Positions 48,126-60,973 of a DNA stretch of 64,000 nt are shown one piece after another. The translations under genes were made by a program, and so were the position numbers. The DNA is from Nymphaea colorata (Eukaryota > Streptophyta > Magnoliopsida > Nymphaeales > Nymphaeaceae). The stretch is from contig NC_045138.2 of assembly GCF_008831285.2 (NCBI RefSeq), positions 20,183,934-20,247,933 of the forward strand, given 5' to 3'. The notes below the pieces were generated by a model, which was given only the letters and a program-made list of their open reading frames with translations, did no database searches and was not told the origin of the DNA. How positions within the stretch are numbered: the stretch's first letter is position 1; the number at the start of each line of letters is the position of its first letter.

Positions 48126-50136
48126 AAACGTAAATTTCTCACAAACTTACCTTCTTTATTTATTTACAGAAAAAAAATGTACTACGAAAATTTATGACTG
48201 AACTCAACCAAGTCACCAACTCAACTCTCTAACCTAGTGACCTAGTGTTTAGCCAGTTTAAGTCTAAATTATGGGTTTGAACAAAAGTTGGCCTCATGGG
48301 TCTACTAATGTTCATTGGCAAAAAAACAAAATAATCAATCAGTCTTTTCTTACACCAGTGCCCTAAAAGGACACCAAAAAATCAGGAAACGTCCACTAAC
48401 TTCAACTCGAAACAACTGGAGAATGTTTGCTTCAGTCCTGTCATTCATCCAGTATATTTCTTCCTGTCCTTTCTTATCAGAAGTACTTAACATAGGATTC
48501 TCATGTATCATCAATCAGTATACTATTTTTATTGATCGTAAGGTCCCACTCTTTAACTAGCCAGCATGTGGACATAGTTAACTCACCATTCCCAAAATTT
48601 TTCAAATTGCATAATGGATGCTTGATCCACCTTGTTACTTGAATTGTTAGTACTTATTTTCTAAAAATAACATGAAAAAGAGTTAAATAAAAATATTTTA
48701 AAAATAACTAAAAACTCTGGCAGTGGCTCTTCAAATTGGTTGACACTGCTTTGAGTTCCGGCAGAGTTTATTCTAAAAGGCAAACAGATAAATGTTCGTC
48801 AAAATCTAGATATAGCATAACTGGTTAGACAGGTGGCGAAGTAGAGATGTGTAGCTATTTTAATTCCCGTGGGCATTGTGCTCTTGCACCCATATTGAAA
48901 CTGGTCGAGCTGGTGGTATGAGAAAGATGTATTGCCAATTCAATTCTAATGGGCGCTATGCTTTTGTATCATATTATAGACACGAAAGTAAACCTACATC
49001 TTATATCAACATGCACCCCAACCACATATTTTTTTATGCAAATTCAAAATATTTTTTTTTTTATCTTTGTCTCTTTCTTTCTTTATTATAGTAATAAAAG
49101 TAAAAATAAAGGTAAAATTGAGCCAAGAAACAAGCTAAAAATTATATATAATATGCATACATTTAAACGAAGCTCTTTTCTCAATCCTCTCACTCACTAT
49201 TATAAGTCTGAATCGGAACAATTCAATCGTTTATGGGCAATTTTTTTGCAAAATGGAAATATACTTTCGACTTGAGGAAAGTTAGTACATCGAGAATATA
49301 AAATGTCACATTTTTGGGAGTAGGTTAGCAGTGTGAGTGTTGAAAACAATAAATAGTAATACTATATAGGAATTATGCTTAATATAGAAAATCCAAACGA
49401 AATTTTCTTTAAGAAAGGGCCACACGCACGTTGAGATGGGACCCACAGGGGCAGTGCTAAATAAGATGTGCCGGCAAGAGTTCCGGTCATCAACAAGAAG
49501 AACTTTATTGAAAGTAACTTTTATTATCTTTTGGTCATCAAGATCTTCAGTAACGGCTGCCATTTCCATTTTTCTTATGTGATTCCTGTTTTTCTAATAA
49601 ATGTTTTAAAAAAAGATCCGCCATTAACATGATAGTGATGATTTTTTAAACTAAAATACAATTATATTCGTTTATTTTGCTTAGGGAGAGGGTTCTAATT
49701 TAGAAAAATCAAACCGAGTGTTAAAAAAGAGGTTATTTGTTATGAATTTCCATTTTTTTATAACACACAGCCTCATTGGCGTGTGTGTTTACAGAGAAAA
49801 GGGGATGATAGCCCTTTAAGCAAAATATTATTGAGAAGATAATGTGGGGAAGCATAATTTTAGCAAAAGTAAGGTTTCCTCCTAGTACACATAAAAAATG
49901 TAAGCCTAAATTGGGATAATACGTTAATGATAGTACTCAAATAGAAAAATCTAAAGTCCGAACTTTTGTATAATAATAGTTTTGAACGATAGAATTTTGT
50001 TTTGCAAAGTAATATCTCTTTGTCCCCTTAGGTTTAGAGAATTTGTTGAAACCCCCTTCCTTTTTTTCTTTTTGCAAAACTAGACATTTTTATTTTTTGC
50101 AACCACGACATCCGGCCTCACACATGAGCGTGTCAA

Positions 50137-50163
50137 AATATATATATATATATATATATATAT
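50137..50163. repeat. (AT)n microsatellite
   Basis: Pure AT dinucleotide run in the gap before GTD-binding gene B. Confidence 0.95.
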
Positions 50164-50817
50164 CGAGCCCCCTCTCTTGACTCGAATTTGTGGACGTAGA
50201 GCGCGTGTTTGACTTGGTACTCCAATTTTTGATAATTGTAAAATACTTTTACAATTAAGTGCCTATTAAAGTATATTAAAATCACATGGCCATGAGTCCG
50301 TGCATCAACTCATTAACTTTACTAAACCTGTACACAAATGTTTATGCTACATGTTATTCAGTTTTATGTGAGAAGAAAAATCAAACATGAAGTCTCATAT
50401 ATTCACTTTATTTTAAAAAAAAAAAACTCGACAAAGGGAGTCTCGCCAGAGTGTGCAAGTAGGCTTGGGCATCGAGATGACCCGATAAAAGTCGGCTAAG
50501 CCGGCCCGATACCTGAAACTCAAGATTCAAGCGCTAGAGAGAGACTCAACATCTTCACCGCTTCATTGAGCCGATAAAATAAGAAATATATAACAAAATT
50601 TGGGGACAAGAAGTCCCCTAAAGACTCAACATCTTGACCGCCTCGTTGAGGTTGGGATGAGAGAGAGAATGTCTTCGTAATGCAGCAAACACGGGCTTTC
50701 AAAACTTTGGTTTTGAAGGTGCGAGAAGTCGATTAGAATTGAACTCAGTTTCCGGGGTTTCATATCATTTGAAAAAAATTGGGCACCTTACGCTAAATGT
50801 TGCAAAACGTGAGGGGT

Positions 50818-51179
50818 TAATCAGAAAAATGAAAATGAAATATATAAAAAACGAAGATTTGACCAGCGAAATTCGCATCCGTCGTCTCTTGGTTTTGCCT
50901 CAAAAAGATTTGATTTCCCTCCTTAGGGTTTCCGGCGTAACGTTTTCCTCCGGGGTCCACGGAAGGTGTTGACAGACGTTTCCCGACCCGATTCTCGCCG
51001 GAGTTTTTGCCGGAAATCAGAACGGGGCATGATGCTCTGATTCCCTTCCAGATTTCCATTTCTCACGTCCAGACAAGGAGGAGGCCTGAACGCCCGTTCC
51101 GCGGCAGTTTCCCGTCGGTTTTGGCGGGAACGCCGCGAAGAGACGGAGAACTCCGCCGTTCTCTCCGCTGTCAGATCAG
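50818..51179 (+). promoter_or_regulatory. Promoter/5' non-coding exon of GTD-binding gene B
   Basis: Counterpart of 41822-42155, with the same ordered words and the same exon end CAG|GTACGC (exon end 51179). The next exon probably starts at 51941, after ATGGTTTCAG, giving a leader of about 70 bases before the ATG at 52013. Conservation of this non-coding block between paralogues, while the 5' intron has diverged, suggests transcription or translation control elements. Confidence 0.7.
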
Positions 51180-52012
51180 GTACGCCTTTGTCGATGGTTT
51201 TGGATCGTTACTGTTCTGAACATGAGGGGATTATATGAAGCTTCGCGTATTTCTGTTTCGTCTGAGATAGAATTTGTGAATGTCGCGCGTGAAGTTTTGA
51301 GACGAGGCCAGGCCTCGTTTTCTGACGTGCATTTTACATTTTTTTCTGGAATCCAACGAGGCTTTGAGGTATTGCTGTGATTTTCATACGCGTATCCTTT
51401 GGTGTTCGATTTGTATATTCTGAGCTTGAGTTGCCTGAAAACGATTGACAAATTTGTGCTTGTATTGTAGTCCGTTTAATTTCGTAGTAGATTTCAGAGG
51501 ATCTTTTGTTAAGTCATTGTTACGTGAAATAGGAGAGCGAAATAATCATTTGAAGCTTACTTCCATTTACAATTGAAGCAGATGGGATATCTATTTATTC
51601 ATTTTCTGTTTTATTTTTCTTTGATACAAGAATTAATTCCGTTTTGGTGGTGGTAATTTAAATTTCCTGCTCATGAAAATAATTGTGGAAAGGCTTGTGG
51701 TAATAACTGAGTGGAATTTCTCTGTCTATTGATCAGGCAAACTTTTGAATGTGGATCGGATACATCATGGATGGGAAAAAACTACGTAAAGAAAATACAG
51801 CAGGCTTGTTCGTGGTTCTTTCATATGGTTTTTCCCCCTCGTCTTATTGTCGTTCAGATGAATTTGAATAAGTTTGAATTCATTCCCAGAAGGTAACTAC
51901 TGAAGATGGTGGTGATTGCCTTTTTGCTTTATGGTTTCAGGGAACTGCGACTTAATACAGCGACGGACACCTGATGATTAAGAGATAGGAGCAGAAACGT
52001 CCGTTCCAGGTC

Positions 52013-54917
52013 ATGGATCTTCAATCTCCTTTGGGCTTCTCGAATAAATGTTGTACTAATAGTTGTAGCCTGACGGGTAGCAGCAAATGGCATCGTTCTG
52101 TGAAGAGGAAGGTTGAACAGATTGAGGAACTGCTGGGCCATAGAGGAGATTTGGTGGATGACCTGGACTATTTTTCAGTTGCTCGAATTGAGATAGAAAA
52201 TGAATGCATGGCTTTGAGAGAGACAGTAAATAGTCAGCAGAAACAAATTCAGGATCTTTGCAGTGAGCTAGATGAAGAAAGGAATGCATCAGCTTCTGCT
52301 GCAAATGAGGCCATGTCAATGATTTTACGGTTGCAGAGAGAAAAGGCTGAGGTTCAGATGGAAGCTCGGCAGTTTAAGCGGTTTACGGAGGAGAAAATGG
52401 CTCATGATCAGCAGGAGCTGCTGTCAATGGAGGACACTTTGTATAAGAAAGACCAGCTCATACAATCACTCAATTGTGAGATACAGGCTTACAAGCATAG
52501 GCTAATGAGTCTCGGCTTTGACCAGTTTGACTTTGAAGATGCTAAGTTGAATGAAGGTTCTTCCACGAGTCGATATAATCGAAATAGGAGTATTGGGGAG
52601 AAGTGGGAAAATGCAGATTGGCAGGAAACAGAAGAATCAAATAGATCTGTGTATTCAGAGGGTACTCCTTTAGGTCGGGGGCAGAAACCTAATCTTTTTG
52701 AGTACCCACCATTAAGATGCAGCTTGAATGGGATTCAAGAATTTTCTGAATATGATGATTCATTAGACCTTGAGAAGTATGCTTCAGGTGAAACTCCTCG
52801 TAACCGGGAGCAACTTCAGAATTTGGAGGACAGGATTTATCGTCTAGAGCATTTGGATGGTAAATTCAACTATGGAGAGAATCTCCGTGACAAAGGGGTA
52901 GCCACTCCTTCTCCTAGAAGATCAAGACATGCTAGAAATTTATCTACAGATAGTGCCAGCACTTATTCTGTTTTGGTGAAGGAAGCACACCAAGAATGTA
53001 TTGTGGAAAACGTGTTGATGTCAGGTCCAAGAGAAAGCTCGAAAAGGCTGGAGGACTTTTGTGCCAATGAGGATTACTTCTATTCAAGGAATTGGAGCAA
53101 TGCTTCTGAACTTGCTGATGATCCTAGTGACAGAATATATACAATTGACTCGGTTCATGGTGCACGTGGCTCTAAGCAAACATCAGATGAAAAAGGTGGC
53201 TGGATGGGGGAACCAGTTCCATACAGAAACAGGGTTGAGAATGCTAGTTATTGCATGGCTGATGGAAATTTTCGGACTCTGCGACCTGATGATGGTGCTC
53301 TTGATTGCAAACCTCAGATCGGAAAGCTTGATGAGTATGTTGCTTCACCTAGAGGTTCTTTGAAGAGGACCGATATGGTGGATGGGGATGTTAAGAAGCT
53401 GTATTTGAGGCTTCAAGCACTTGAGGCAGACAGGGAATCAATGCGGCAGTCAATAATGTCAATGCAAACAGATAAGGCTCAATTGATATTGCTAAGAGAG
53501 ATAGCTCAACAGCTGTGTAAAGAGCTCACACCAGAAAAAAAGATGGTCAAAAAGCCATCCTTGATTGAAAGGATTTCATTTATGTCAGTGTTGAAGGTAA
53601 AATCTATGGTTTTAGTATGTACTATTTTCTTTAATTGGTTTGCTGAAGAAGCTATACAGATTATTAGTTTCTGCCTTGCTGTCATGTGTCAAAATCAAAA
53701 TTTTCATATGAATGTCTTTTTTTCTTGTCTTCCTTTTTTTCCTTCCAGTAGCTGTCAGCCCTTTGATTTGCCTATTGAGGAGCTATACGTTTGATCTTTT
53801 TTTCCCCTTCACCTTCTTGATTAGTTTTCTTTTTCTGGTTTTTTGCTATTTGGTTTTCTTAGGTTATAGAGTTACCTGCGCATCACATTCCCAGTTATGC
53901 TTATCTTTTCTTCATTGAGTGTGGAACTGTGAAAAAGGGAGATAGAGAGAGGCTGCCAATGTGTCACACCCAAGAAGAAATGAGAATTTTCACCTAGGTA
54001 AAAGAAATAGAATTTTTAAGAATTCCTATATAAGCATACCCTCTCAAATGTGATGCTTTTGTCTTGATATGACATAAAATGCAGAGAGCTGTTATTGGCT
54101 ACAGCATTTACAAACCTAATTTGGGGAAATGGATCGGCTATCTGGTCCTGTCTCTAGCATATGCTCTTGAGTGAATGATTGAAACAGTAAAGGGTCGCCT
54201 GAAACAGAATCTCTCATTTAAAACACCCCAGCTCCAATTAGGTTCCTGTTGTTGTTTTGGTTGTTGGTCTAAAGGAGTTTATCATGTACTTGCTAGTCAA
54301 TTTTATTCCAACCAGATATTAACTCTGATCTGACCCTGTGTTGAGTAATGAACAGCTGAGGGAAGTGACTGCATGAACATGGTTAAGTAGGGGACTCTTA
54401 TATACAATATGACAGCTTCTTTATCTGTAATTATTTACAAGAACATATTATCTGGTCAAATGTGATTGTACCTAAATGGACTGTATGCATCACCAGTCAA
54501 ACATCCTTTCATCTTCTGGTTTATGTTGGATTCCTGAAGCATTTCTAACTTTTCTTTTTTTCTTTTGTTGCTTCTAGAGCATGATTTATGCTTTTATTTT
54601 GGTTTTAACTTTTAACGACTTGCATACAAGTGACGTTTCATAAGAAACTTACTCTAGTTTACCGTGCATCTGATTTTCAGTGGATTGTGTCTTTTATCTT
54701 CTGCAGAAAGAGACCACAAAGAATAAAGTAAGTAATGGTTCGCTCATTTATTTACTCTTTGTAACCACATATGTACAATTACGAGGTAATCATCTTGTTT
54801 CCTTCCCTTTTCAGATACCCATTTGGTCCAACCGGGAACAATGTGGGCCTTATATTGCTTTTGGATAGATCTTCACAATTCAGACGTTGGAGAGGCATCA
54901 CCAGAGCAAAAGCATGA
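52013..54917 (+). CDS. GTD-binding (DUF593) protein, MYOB7-like, copy B; full length
   Basis: MYOB-family myosin adaptor, 577 residues from three coding exons: 52013-53596, 54681-54727 and 54815-54917 (1734 nt). The frame stays open past 53596 to 53794, but that stretch is intron: the donor is GAAG|GTAAAA, and the exon after GATTTTCAG (54681) restores a family tail reading WIVSFIFCRKRPQRIK, then YPFGPTGNNVGLILLLDR, ending RWRGITRAKA. The GTD-binding coiled coil covers about residues 55-162. Further conserved parts are an EDRIYRLE coil segment, a Ser-rich middle, QLILLREIAQQLCKEL and the mildly hydrophobic WIVSFIFC stretch near the C-terminus, which may touch membrane. Copy A lacks the last parts. 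From memory the tail matches Arabidopsis MYOB7, which supports the exon model. Confidence 0.92.
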
Positions 54918-57050
54918 AACAGGAGATTTGAAATAACGATGGTGCATTTGGTTGGAGAACTTTTATAGATCCAAAGCATATACAGTTGGTTGAGGATTGA
55001 TGTGTAATCTGCAATGGGGCTTTATTGCTTTAGCACCATGGAGTTAATGCCTTGTGGTGCTCATCTATAACAAGGTTGCACAAATTTGATATTGTTCGTA
55101 AATTTGTCTTCGGGTGCAGTACCAAGAAACCTGTCCAAGTTGTGAACTCTCACAATCATTAAGCTTTCCTTGAGCTTTTTCAACTGATTCTGTGAGGCAG
55201 ACGTTATGGGTGAACAGTTTCTGTAAAATGAATGTGTAGATCACTTTTGTACAGCTTCACCTGAAATTGTATTCATTGAGTTTTAGTTGTAATTTCTGTG
55301 TATCTTAAAAGTGCAGCTGGATTTCCAGTTTCTACTCATGATATGCTCCGTAAACCAAGAATATAGTGTTTCTTTTGTATGTTTTACCCGTTTAGCATAA
55401 TATCACACAATCGAGGTGTGCGTTGCATTTCTAGCCTCAAGAAGGCAGAAAGGATATTGCAGCATTTCATCTGGTTTTCTTCGCTCTTGCAAATTACTGA
55501 ACTACTTATCAACATTTTATTCTCATGATGCAGATTCCGGCAAGCTAATCTTTCCGTGGTGCTAAAACATGAAGGCAAAAAAGGCGCCCTTCTGTTAATT
55601 TGCAACAAAAAATTGCTATTTTCTCCTTGTGGTTGAAGGGTGGGGAAGGGTTTCTTTTCTTGTGGTCATGTGCAAATTGGGAACACAAGAAGGTGCATGG
55701 AATTTCCAGTAGAATGCCCTGAAAATTTTGATAGTTCTGATGTCTTTTGTCATAATATGCTTAACTGGGAAAGTGAAATTCCCGTCCAGCGCTTGTATTT
55801 TAGGGCTTGTTATCATGCTTGGTAAGGTGGCTAACTTAGATCGCCATTTGGAACATGTTTGTGTTGTAAATGGGGGAAGCTTGTCGAGTGGTTTAGTTTT
55901 TCGGTGAAGTGCCTTAAGGTTTTTATTTGAGCTCATGAAATTGGCTGTCGCTGAAAACAATGATTCTCATTTTTTGAAAAATCGACACCACTATTGTGAT
56001 CAGGTTAACAACCATCACTATTTTCAACCTGCAGTAATAATGTTCTTTTTTTTCTTCCCACTAACAGTAGTCTTCAAATTATTAATTTGTTCATGATGGT
56101 CGCAAGAATGAGTAAAATCTGCAATGCGTCGCTTCAACCAATCAAAAGGAGCTGTTATTTCAAAATGATCCATCCCTGATAACAGATCGTAGAGTTCGGG
56201 TGACCAGAATATGCCTGAGGGTTGAGGCCCTCCTTTCCTTGGCCCAGGTTTCAAGACTACTTTGGTGGAGACTCTCACCCGTCTGACAGACCAACCAACT
56301 ACGTTGAACTCTCGGAGTGGGAGATTTTAAGTTACTTTGAAGATAGAGTGAACCAGAGATTTTTCTACTTTTTGGATTTACTCAAGGCTGATCTAAATGC
56401 ACTTGCTATTAAGTGAGAATCGTGAAATATTCCTTGTTTGGAGTTCGAGTTCAGTCTGAGCTAACTAAGAAAACCTCGAGCTCGACTCGGCTCAAGCTCG
56501 AGAATAGCTCGATGGAAGCAACTCGAGCTCGACTCGGCAGTTATATGTTGAGCTCGAGCTCGACTCGATTAAGACTCGACAAACTCGTTTCAATAGAATT
56601 GATATTCATCATTATGTGTTGAGCTCGAGCTCAACTTGATTAAAGCTCGACAAACTCTTTTGAATAGCTCGACAAACTAGTAAACTAGTTTGAATATATT
56701 GACTTATTATGGCTCAACAAACTCGATTAAGGCTCGAGCTCGACTCGACAATTACATGTTGAGCTCAAACTCAAGTTGATTATTTAAACGAGTCGACTCA
56801 TGAACTCGAGCTCCGCTCGTTAAGCAAATGAATCGACTCAAACTCATTCACGAGCCAAGCTTTAACGAGTCGAGCTCAAGTGACTTGACTACCCCTATAT
56901 CTACTGAGTAAACAAACTCCAAATTTCACCACAGAAGATTTATAATGTTCGGTATGTGGCAAAAACCTCAGATCACCTGGAAATTTTTGATAAATACATA
57001 TTTTATCAATTTTAAAAAAAAGTCTCTTTAGAAAAAGGAATTTTTGCATA
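54918..57050. other. Gap between GTD-binding gene B and eIF2 gamma
   Basis: 3' flank of gene B, then AT-rich sequence and the GAGCTCG repeat at 56440. An 84-codon minus-strand frame at 56024-56278 looks protein-like in composition but I recognise no domain. Confidence 0.55.
56440..56890. repeat. GAGCTCGAGCTCGACTCG repeat block
   Basis: About 450 bp dominated by GAGCTCGAGCTCGACTCG and its partial copies separated by TTATATGTTGAGCTC and GACAAACTCG words, ending AGTGACTTGACTACCCCTA. Many words are self-complementary (CTCGAG, GAGCTC). Short relative at 39362-39495. A non-autonomous transposon origin is likely but not shown. Confidence 0.75.
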
Positions 57051-57059
57051 AGTAATGCT

Positions 57060-57854
57060 CCATTCACCGTGTCCGCGTCCCTTGTGATAGGACAGTGGAC
57101 TCCCATTACGCTCAATATTGCCAGCTTTGCCACTCAGCCGCCGGCTCCTTTCCTTCTTTTCTCTGTGCGTCCTTGTCAAACATGTAAGGACAAAATCGTA
57201 TTTTTCCTTCTTAGGGCGATGCTAAAACCTCCTCTTGCGTGCGTGCAGCTTCTCTCCTCTTCTCTGTCTTGTGCTTGTCCCAGCGAGGAGTTGCCCTCCT
57301 TTTCTTCTCCTTTACATACTCCGTGTGGCTGTCCATCTTCGCCCTTCCGCGTCGTCTTCCCCGTGGAATTCTAATCCCTCCTGTCATTTTATCTGAATCA
57401 GAGTATGGCCTCCCTTCTTTTTCTTTCTTGTTTTGGGTGTGCTTTCGCTCCCGTTTTGATTGCGCGTTAGGCAAATGCTGATGGATTTGATTTTCATTTA
57501 TCTTTGTATAAATGTGTAGGGTTTATTGGTTCCTCAAGGGTCTAGGTTTTTTGAAGTTTTGAATGCGGAAAGCAGAACGAAGCTGAAATGTTAGGGTTTT
57601 ATTTTGTATGGTGGTGTTCTTAGAATTTGATTATCTCTTCTATGAAGAGGAGATGTTGTAATGTGCTTGTCCCGATCTCTAGGGGTTTCTTTCTTCCTTG
57701 GTTTCTGCTGTTTTTTATTGTTTCTAACGTGTCGTGGATCTGCTGGAGCTTGTTTTGCTTTGTTTCTGTCCCAGTGACTAGTGTTTGCTTCGTTAAGATA
57801 GAGAGTTTCTCTTCTTCAGGTTTTGCTGAAGTCTTTCCGTTGTTTTGGTTATAG
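57060..57854 (+). promoter_or_regulatory. Promoter and 5' UTR region with leader intron of eIF2 gamma
   Basis: GC- and CT-rich sequence typical of a housekeeping plant promoter (57100-57400), then a T-rich stretch ending TTTTGGTTATAG, a good acceptor at 57853-57854, 32 bases before the ATG. This implies a 5' UTR intron; a donor near 57404 (GA|GTATGG) is possible but not certain. Confidence 0.5.
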
Positions 57855-57886
57855 GAGTACAGAGTTCTTTGCTGCAATAAGCCAAG

Positions 57887-60800
57887 ATGTCGAGGAAGGG
57901 GTTAATGGAGCAGGACCTGAGTAAGCTTGATGTCACGAAATTGCATCCGCTCTCGCCGGAAGTAATTTCCCGTCAAGCTACCATCAACATAGGTCAGTAA
58001 CGGTTTGGTGCTCCGTGGCAATTCAAATAAACGTGAATAATCGAATTACAGAACTACTGATTGAATTGGATTATGTGATTTTGTACGTTCAGTTTGTTCA
58101 ACTTATTGATTATGTCTGTTCTTATGATTTTGCTCTTGGTGATGCTTCTCTTCCCCTCGTCATATATTTCTCATTTGAGCTGGTTTTCTGGAGTTCATTT
58201 ATGTGTTGTTCTTTCACTGATGGGATAAAAGAAATACCTTGTTTGTTGGAACTTGTTTCTTCGCTGTTTATGGGTGATCAGACTATCGTTACGGCTCTGC
58301 TTAGCTTGGTTTGATCCTTGTGATTTGTCCCATGCTATTTGGCTTCTCATATAGTCTGCCTCATGGTTGCTAGAGAAGCCTTTTCCAACAAATTTTCTGA
58401 ACATTCTCTAACTGCTTCCTTTTCCGGTGTGTCCCTCAATTTTTTCATTACATCTTCTGCATTTATAGGTGTTGTAGCCATTTTGACTTAGAGGAATATT
58501 TCAAATCTACATTTCACTTAGAAGTGCATCTCCAACAATTAAACGTTTACCTGGTTACTTGAAGTAATATGAATCTGTTTGGTTTTGAATGTACTAGATG
58601 TTAATATATTAACAAAAGAAATCGTTTTACTTAAAAGTACATCTTCAAAAGTTAAACGATTACCTGGTTCTATTTGAAATTTTGAAGTAATCAATGTAGA
58701 CAGAAGAAGTTGTCGAAAAACTTTTGCATGTTGAATACCTTTAAGTTCTTTTCCTTGTCCTGAGCATAGTTCAGTTTCATTGGTTTGAAATTTCAGTTTA
58801 TGGTTTGAAACTTTTCTAGTCAGACCAGCGTGTGTTACACTTGATAGTTGATACATGAGTAAAGGTGGTCATGCAAGCTGAGTGATCACTAATTCCAATT
58901 TTGCAGGTACAATTGGACATGTGGCACATGGGAAATCAACTGTTGTTAAAGCGATATCTGGTGTGCAGGTGATGTGATTCCCTAGGGTTTTAAAGTTTTT
59001 GCATGTCCCCCTTCCTCAGCAACACTTTCATGCTTGAGTAATTAATATTTTTGTTGTTACTTTTGTGTTTACTTTATTTGATGAATTTACTGCACTCATT
59101 TTCTTTATTTTGGGGCTTTCATGTTGTTCTCTGAGTCCATTTTATATGGACCTGTTTAACTCTATGATATGTACTTACTGAGGTACATCAGTCACCAAAG
59201 AAAAATGGAAATTTCTTTAATCATATTGTGATTAATAATGTTCTTCAATTTGACTTAAAAGAAGGACAATTCATCTGTTGCTTGATAGAAGTTTGGATTT
59301 GGAAAAAGTCATTTTGTCTATTTCTCTGATTAAAAGAGTATCATATCTGAAATTGTTATATGTTGCTGTTGTTGTTGTTTTGTGGTCTGTCTGCTGATAT
59401 TGGAATTTGCATTTCTCTAGACTGTTCGCTTTAAAAATGAACTGGAGCGTAATATCACGATTAAGCTAGGATATGCTAATGCAAAGATATACAAATGTGA
59501 AGATGAGCGCTGTCCTCGGCCAATGTGCTACAAGTATGTAATGGGAAAGCGCTTCACATTGCTTTATGATTTTCCATCATTTTGATGTTTGCTTGTCATA
59601 ACTCTTGGTTTGATTTATATCAGGGCTTATGGAAGTGGGAAGGAAGACAGTCCTTTATGTGATGTTATTGGATTTGAGAATTGTCGGATGAAGCTGTTGA
59701 GGCATGTTTCATTTGTGGACTGTCCAGTAGGTCCATTTATCTGATCGCCTGTATTTATTTAAACTGAACTTCTTTCTGATTCTCATGTTATCAAGCCTAG
59801 GTTTATGTACTTTTGTTCTTTTGCTTTTTTTTTCCTGGAGTTATTTGTGTTTATTTTTGCTGCATAAAACATGAAATTGAAATGCATCTACTTTGTGTAC
59901 TTTTTAGTTTTTATTATGATAAGTTCTGAGTTTAGGAAGGGTCATTAGCTGGAGAATATTTTTGTTTGCCCAGGCTTGTCAAGTTTAAGTTTCATGAAGG
60001 ATTACTAAACTGGGAGAAGGGAAACAAATTGGAAATTCTAATTCTGGGATTTGCAACATTTTTCTAATTCAGCTCCAATTCATTACCTATCATTTTCTAC
60101 TTGTTACTTATATCATATTTTCTGACTTTATTGATTAGAAAATCTTCAATTTGATGAAAAATTGAGTCCAGTGCTAATATAAAGTTAATCTAATTTAATT
60201 AGTTAATGTGGTGGCATTGAAGTTACTTCTAGTCAACCTATTGGCGTGGAAAACTGGAAATGATTATTCATGCCTCTTCCCTCAACAAAGTTATTGCATG
60301 GTTGTTATCTACTTTCTTCTGCACATATCTACTAGTTTGAAACTTGTAATCTTCATCTTGCAAAGGATCTGTTGATTTTGAGAGCATGAATTGTTTTGAT
60401 TTGGTTTGCAACTTTGCTTGTGTCTTATCTAGTAAGCTAGGTTGGCTTTATATATGATTAGTTCAGAGGTTGCCAAAAATAGGTGCAATGAGTGTTTACT
60501 GTCTAGGCATGGCATTTTTTTTCTTTTATTTTTTATGGAGAGGGCATTGATGAGTATATGTTCATCATCACCTAAATTCAGGTTGTGCTTGCCTTACAAT
60601 TTCTAACATAATGATGCTATCCAAAACATCATATCTGGTGCTACACACTTCACAAATACATTTATAGAGATCACTTGTCAGGCGCCGTAAAGATACCAGC
60701 ACACAATTGTGGTTGTTACTTTGAATCATTTGGACTACCTGGCTGTCAGTATTTTAACGTATATTTTTGTAGTCATGACCTATCTTGATGATCAAGAACT

Positions 60801-60929
60801 GACTGTATGATGTAATTTAGGTGTATGTACCTTAGTGAAGAAAATGTTTGTCAATGGATGGACAGCCATTAGATCCCAGCACTAGTTGTCATTTTTCTAT
60901 TTTGACCTTTCCTTTTTTAATTCTTTGCA

Positions 60930-60973
<44 letters not shown>

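Larger units (their letters stand above)
45153..50800. other. 5.6-kb gap between the two GTD-binding genes
   Basis: No conserved gene is seen. Content: 3' flank of gene A, a degraded ACCGGTAC-type repeat at about 46160-46480, a recent 77-bp tandem duplication at 46565, a 145-bp tandem repeat at 47830 and an (AT)n run at 50137-50163. A 93-codon frame at 46732-47013 and a 108-codon frame at 48949-49275 lack recognisable domains. Confidence 0.6.

Noticed and set aside
53597-53794. Extra 65 codons read through the end of exon 1 of GTD-binding gene B
   Set aside because: The stretch is hydrophobic, T-rich intron. Splicing at 53596 to 54681 and 54815 restores the conserved family tail in frame.
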